Of a DNA stretch of 64,000 nucleotides, positions 62,864 through 64,000 are shown one piece after another. Source of the stretch: Planctomycetota bacterium. GTDB taxonomy: Bacteria > Planctomycetota > UBA1135 > GCA-002686595. The notes under the pieces were generated by a model. It was given only the letters and a program-made list of their open reading frames with translations. It was not told the origin of the DNA and searched no databases. The stretch is from contig NYUD01000085.1 in the NCBI GenBank assembly GCA_002683825.1, positions 1 through 64,000 of the forward strand, read 5' to 3'. Position numbers and translations under genes: made by a program. The first letter of the stretch is position 1; every line of letters starts with the position of its first letter.

Positions 62864-63994
62864 ATGCAAGCCGTGGCCAAGAATCCAAGCGTGCACTCTC
62901 GCCTCCTCGATGAAAGAGGTTGTGCGGTGATGGAGCTTCCGGCATACGACCCGCAGTGGTTGAAGGATCTCCTGCGGTATATGTTGATCGTGCGCTGCAT
63001 GGACGGGCGCATGATGAAGCTGCAACGGGCCGGTCGCATCGGTTTCGTCGGCAGTATGCACGGTCAGGAAGCCGCCATGATCGGAGCGTGCAGTGCTCTG
63101 GAGGCGCAGGATTGGCTTTGGTCTGGGCTGCGCGAAGGTGGTGCCGCGCTCATGCGCGGCCTGCCGTTCTCGGAGTATATCGCTCAGATGTACTGCAATT
63201 CGAACGACACGGCCAAGGGTCGACAGATGTGCAACCATCTACAGCACAAGGGCAGCCATTATCCCAGCTGGTCGTCGGTAATCGGTACGCAGTTGCCCCA
63301 CGGTGTCGGAGCGGCGTATGCCGCCAAGGTCCGCGGGTTGGACGAAGTCCATGCGATCTTTTTCGGCGACGGCGCGACCAGCAGTAGCGGCTTCCACAGC
63401 GGCTTGAACTTCGCAGGTGTATGGGAGGTTCCGGCGGTGTTTTGCTGTGTGGACAATGGCTGGGCGATTTCCGTTCCCTCGAGTCAGCAAACGGCCCAGC
63501 TCGAATATGAGCGCAAGGGTGAGTGCTACGGCATGCCGGGCTACGCGGTCGACGGCAACGACGTCTTGGCCTGCTTTGAGGCGATGAAGACCCTTGTCGC
63601 CCGCGCACGAGGGGGGGGTGGACCCAGCCTGCTTGTCCTGCGGACCTATCGCATGCAGGGCCACTCCAGTTCCGACGATCCGACTCGCTATCGAGACGCC
63701 GCCGAAGTCGAGACATGGACCAAACGTGACCCGCTCGAGCGCATCACGCGCTTCCTCGAATCCCAGGGGGTTCTGCAGGCCGGTGAATACGCCCGGATGG
63801 AAAGCGAGCTGCTCGCCGAAATCGATCGCGAGATCCACATCCAAGAAGCAGCCGCGCCGATGCCGTTGAAATCCCTGGTTGAGGACGTCTACGGGGACAT
63901 CCCCCGTCACCTGCGAAAGCAGTACAACGAATTTCTCGGCGTCGCAAAACGCTATGGCGATGCCGATGTTGGGGACGGCGTTTTTCCGCTCTAG
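62864..63994 (+). CDS. Second 2-oxoacid dehydrogenase E1 alpha-like subunit
   Basis: 376 residues from the ATG at 62864; a TTG at 62855 overlapping the E2 stop is an alternative. The thiamine motif is FGDGATSSSGFHSGLNFAG with CVDNGWAIS, and MQGHSSSDDPTRY follows. It is clearly paralogous to the E1 alpha at 59144 but diverged (for example GRIGFVGSMHGQEAAMIG against GRIAFSIPNKGVEATQIG). A second E1 beta gene may follow beyond the window. Two E1 alpha forms around one E2 could widen substrate range. Confidence 0.9.
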   Translation: MQAVAKNPSVHSRLLDERGCAVMELPAYDPQWLKDLLRYMLIVRCMDGRMMKLQRAGRIGFVGSMHGQEAAMIGACSALEAQDWLWSGLREGGAALMRGLPFSEYIAQMYCNSNDTAKGRQMCNHLQHKGSHYPSWSSVIGTQLPHGVGAAYAAKVRGLDEVHAIFFGDGATSSSGFHSGLNFAGVWEVPAVFCCVDNGWAISVPSSQQTAQLEYERKGECYGMPGYAVDGNDVLACFEAMKTLVARARGGGGPSLLVLRTYRMQGHSSSDDPTRYRDAAEVETWTKRDPLERITRFLESQGVLQAGEYARMESELLAEIDREIHIQEAAAPMPLKSLVEDVYGDIPRHLRKQYNEFLGVAKRYGDADVGDGVFPL

Positions 63995-64000
63995 TCTCGA

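Noticed and set aside
1-64000. CRISPR arrays, phage genes, rRNA operons
   Set aside because: No regularly spaced direct repeats, phage structural genes or conserved rRNA segments were seen.

Overview
The window is 64 kb of GC-rich bacterial chromosome, densely coded on both strands, with no rRNA, tRNA, CRISPR array, transposase or phage gene that I could recognise. A complete Bat (aerotolerance) operon, a DUF1501 secretion-signal protein paired with a DUF1549/DUF1800-like partner, a squalene-cyclase relative and a multihaem LVIVD/EF-hand protein suggest a Planctomycetota-like Gram-negative bacterium. That placement is inference from gene content only; no phylogenetic marker in the window was tested.

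Layout. 1-10.4 kb: serine hydrolase, arylsulfotransferase-like lipoprotein, alpha/beta hydrolase, MsbA-like ABC exporter, class I fructose-bisphosphate aldolase, DUF72 protein, TPR protein. 10.6-18.4 kb: MoxR, DUF58, a short BatD-like protein, BatA, BatB, BatC, BatD and BatE, almost all overlapping by 4 bases. 18.4-26.0 kb: metzincin-type metalloprotease, YigZ, SEC-C protein, a decayed SGNH-hydrolase remnant, acyl-CoA desaturase, and a NapH-type polyferredoxin fused to TPRs. 26.5 kb: RRM RNA-binding protein followed by a terminator-like hairpin.

26.96-36.69 kb holds the most unusual unit: nine overlapping or abutting genes for a GcvH-like lipoyl carrier, a CobW-type GTPase, a small HdrA-N-terminal-like protein, a two-cluster ferredoxin, a radical SAM enzyme, a DUF116/isoprenyl-diphosphate-synthase fusion, a small prenyltransferase-like alpha barrel, a squalene/hopene-cyclase-like protein with an intact DxDDT motif, and a cysteine desulfurase. 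It reads as an isoprenoid pathway joined to radical, sulfur and low-potential electron chemistry. I do not recognise it as a described pathway.

40.4-49.6 kb is a second unusual unit. ATP sulfurylase and APS kinase (making PAPS) are interleaved with a sulfatase-like protein, two large phosphodiesterase-type alkaline-phosphatase-superfamily proteins, a membrane protein, and two small paralogous proteins ending in a Leu-Gly-Tyr tail. An elaborate nested inverted repeat precedes it. No reductive sulfate genes are present, so sulfonation of an envelope molecule is the simplest reading.

49.6-58.1 kb: HD-domain protein, divergent sigma-70 factor, and a three-gene set (DUF1549/DUF1800-like, DUF1501, ten-haem/LVIVD/EF-hand protein). 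58.2-64.0 kb: lipA directly followed by a 2-oxoacid dehydrogenase operon (E1 alpha, E1 beta, E2 and a second E1 alpha), which runs to the window edge. LipA could supply lipoate for E2 and possibly also for the lipoyl carrier of the 27-kb operon.
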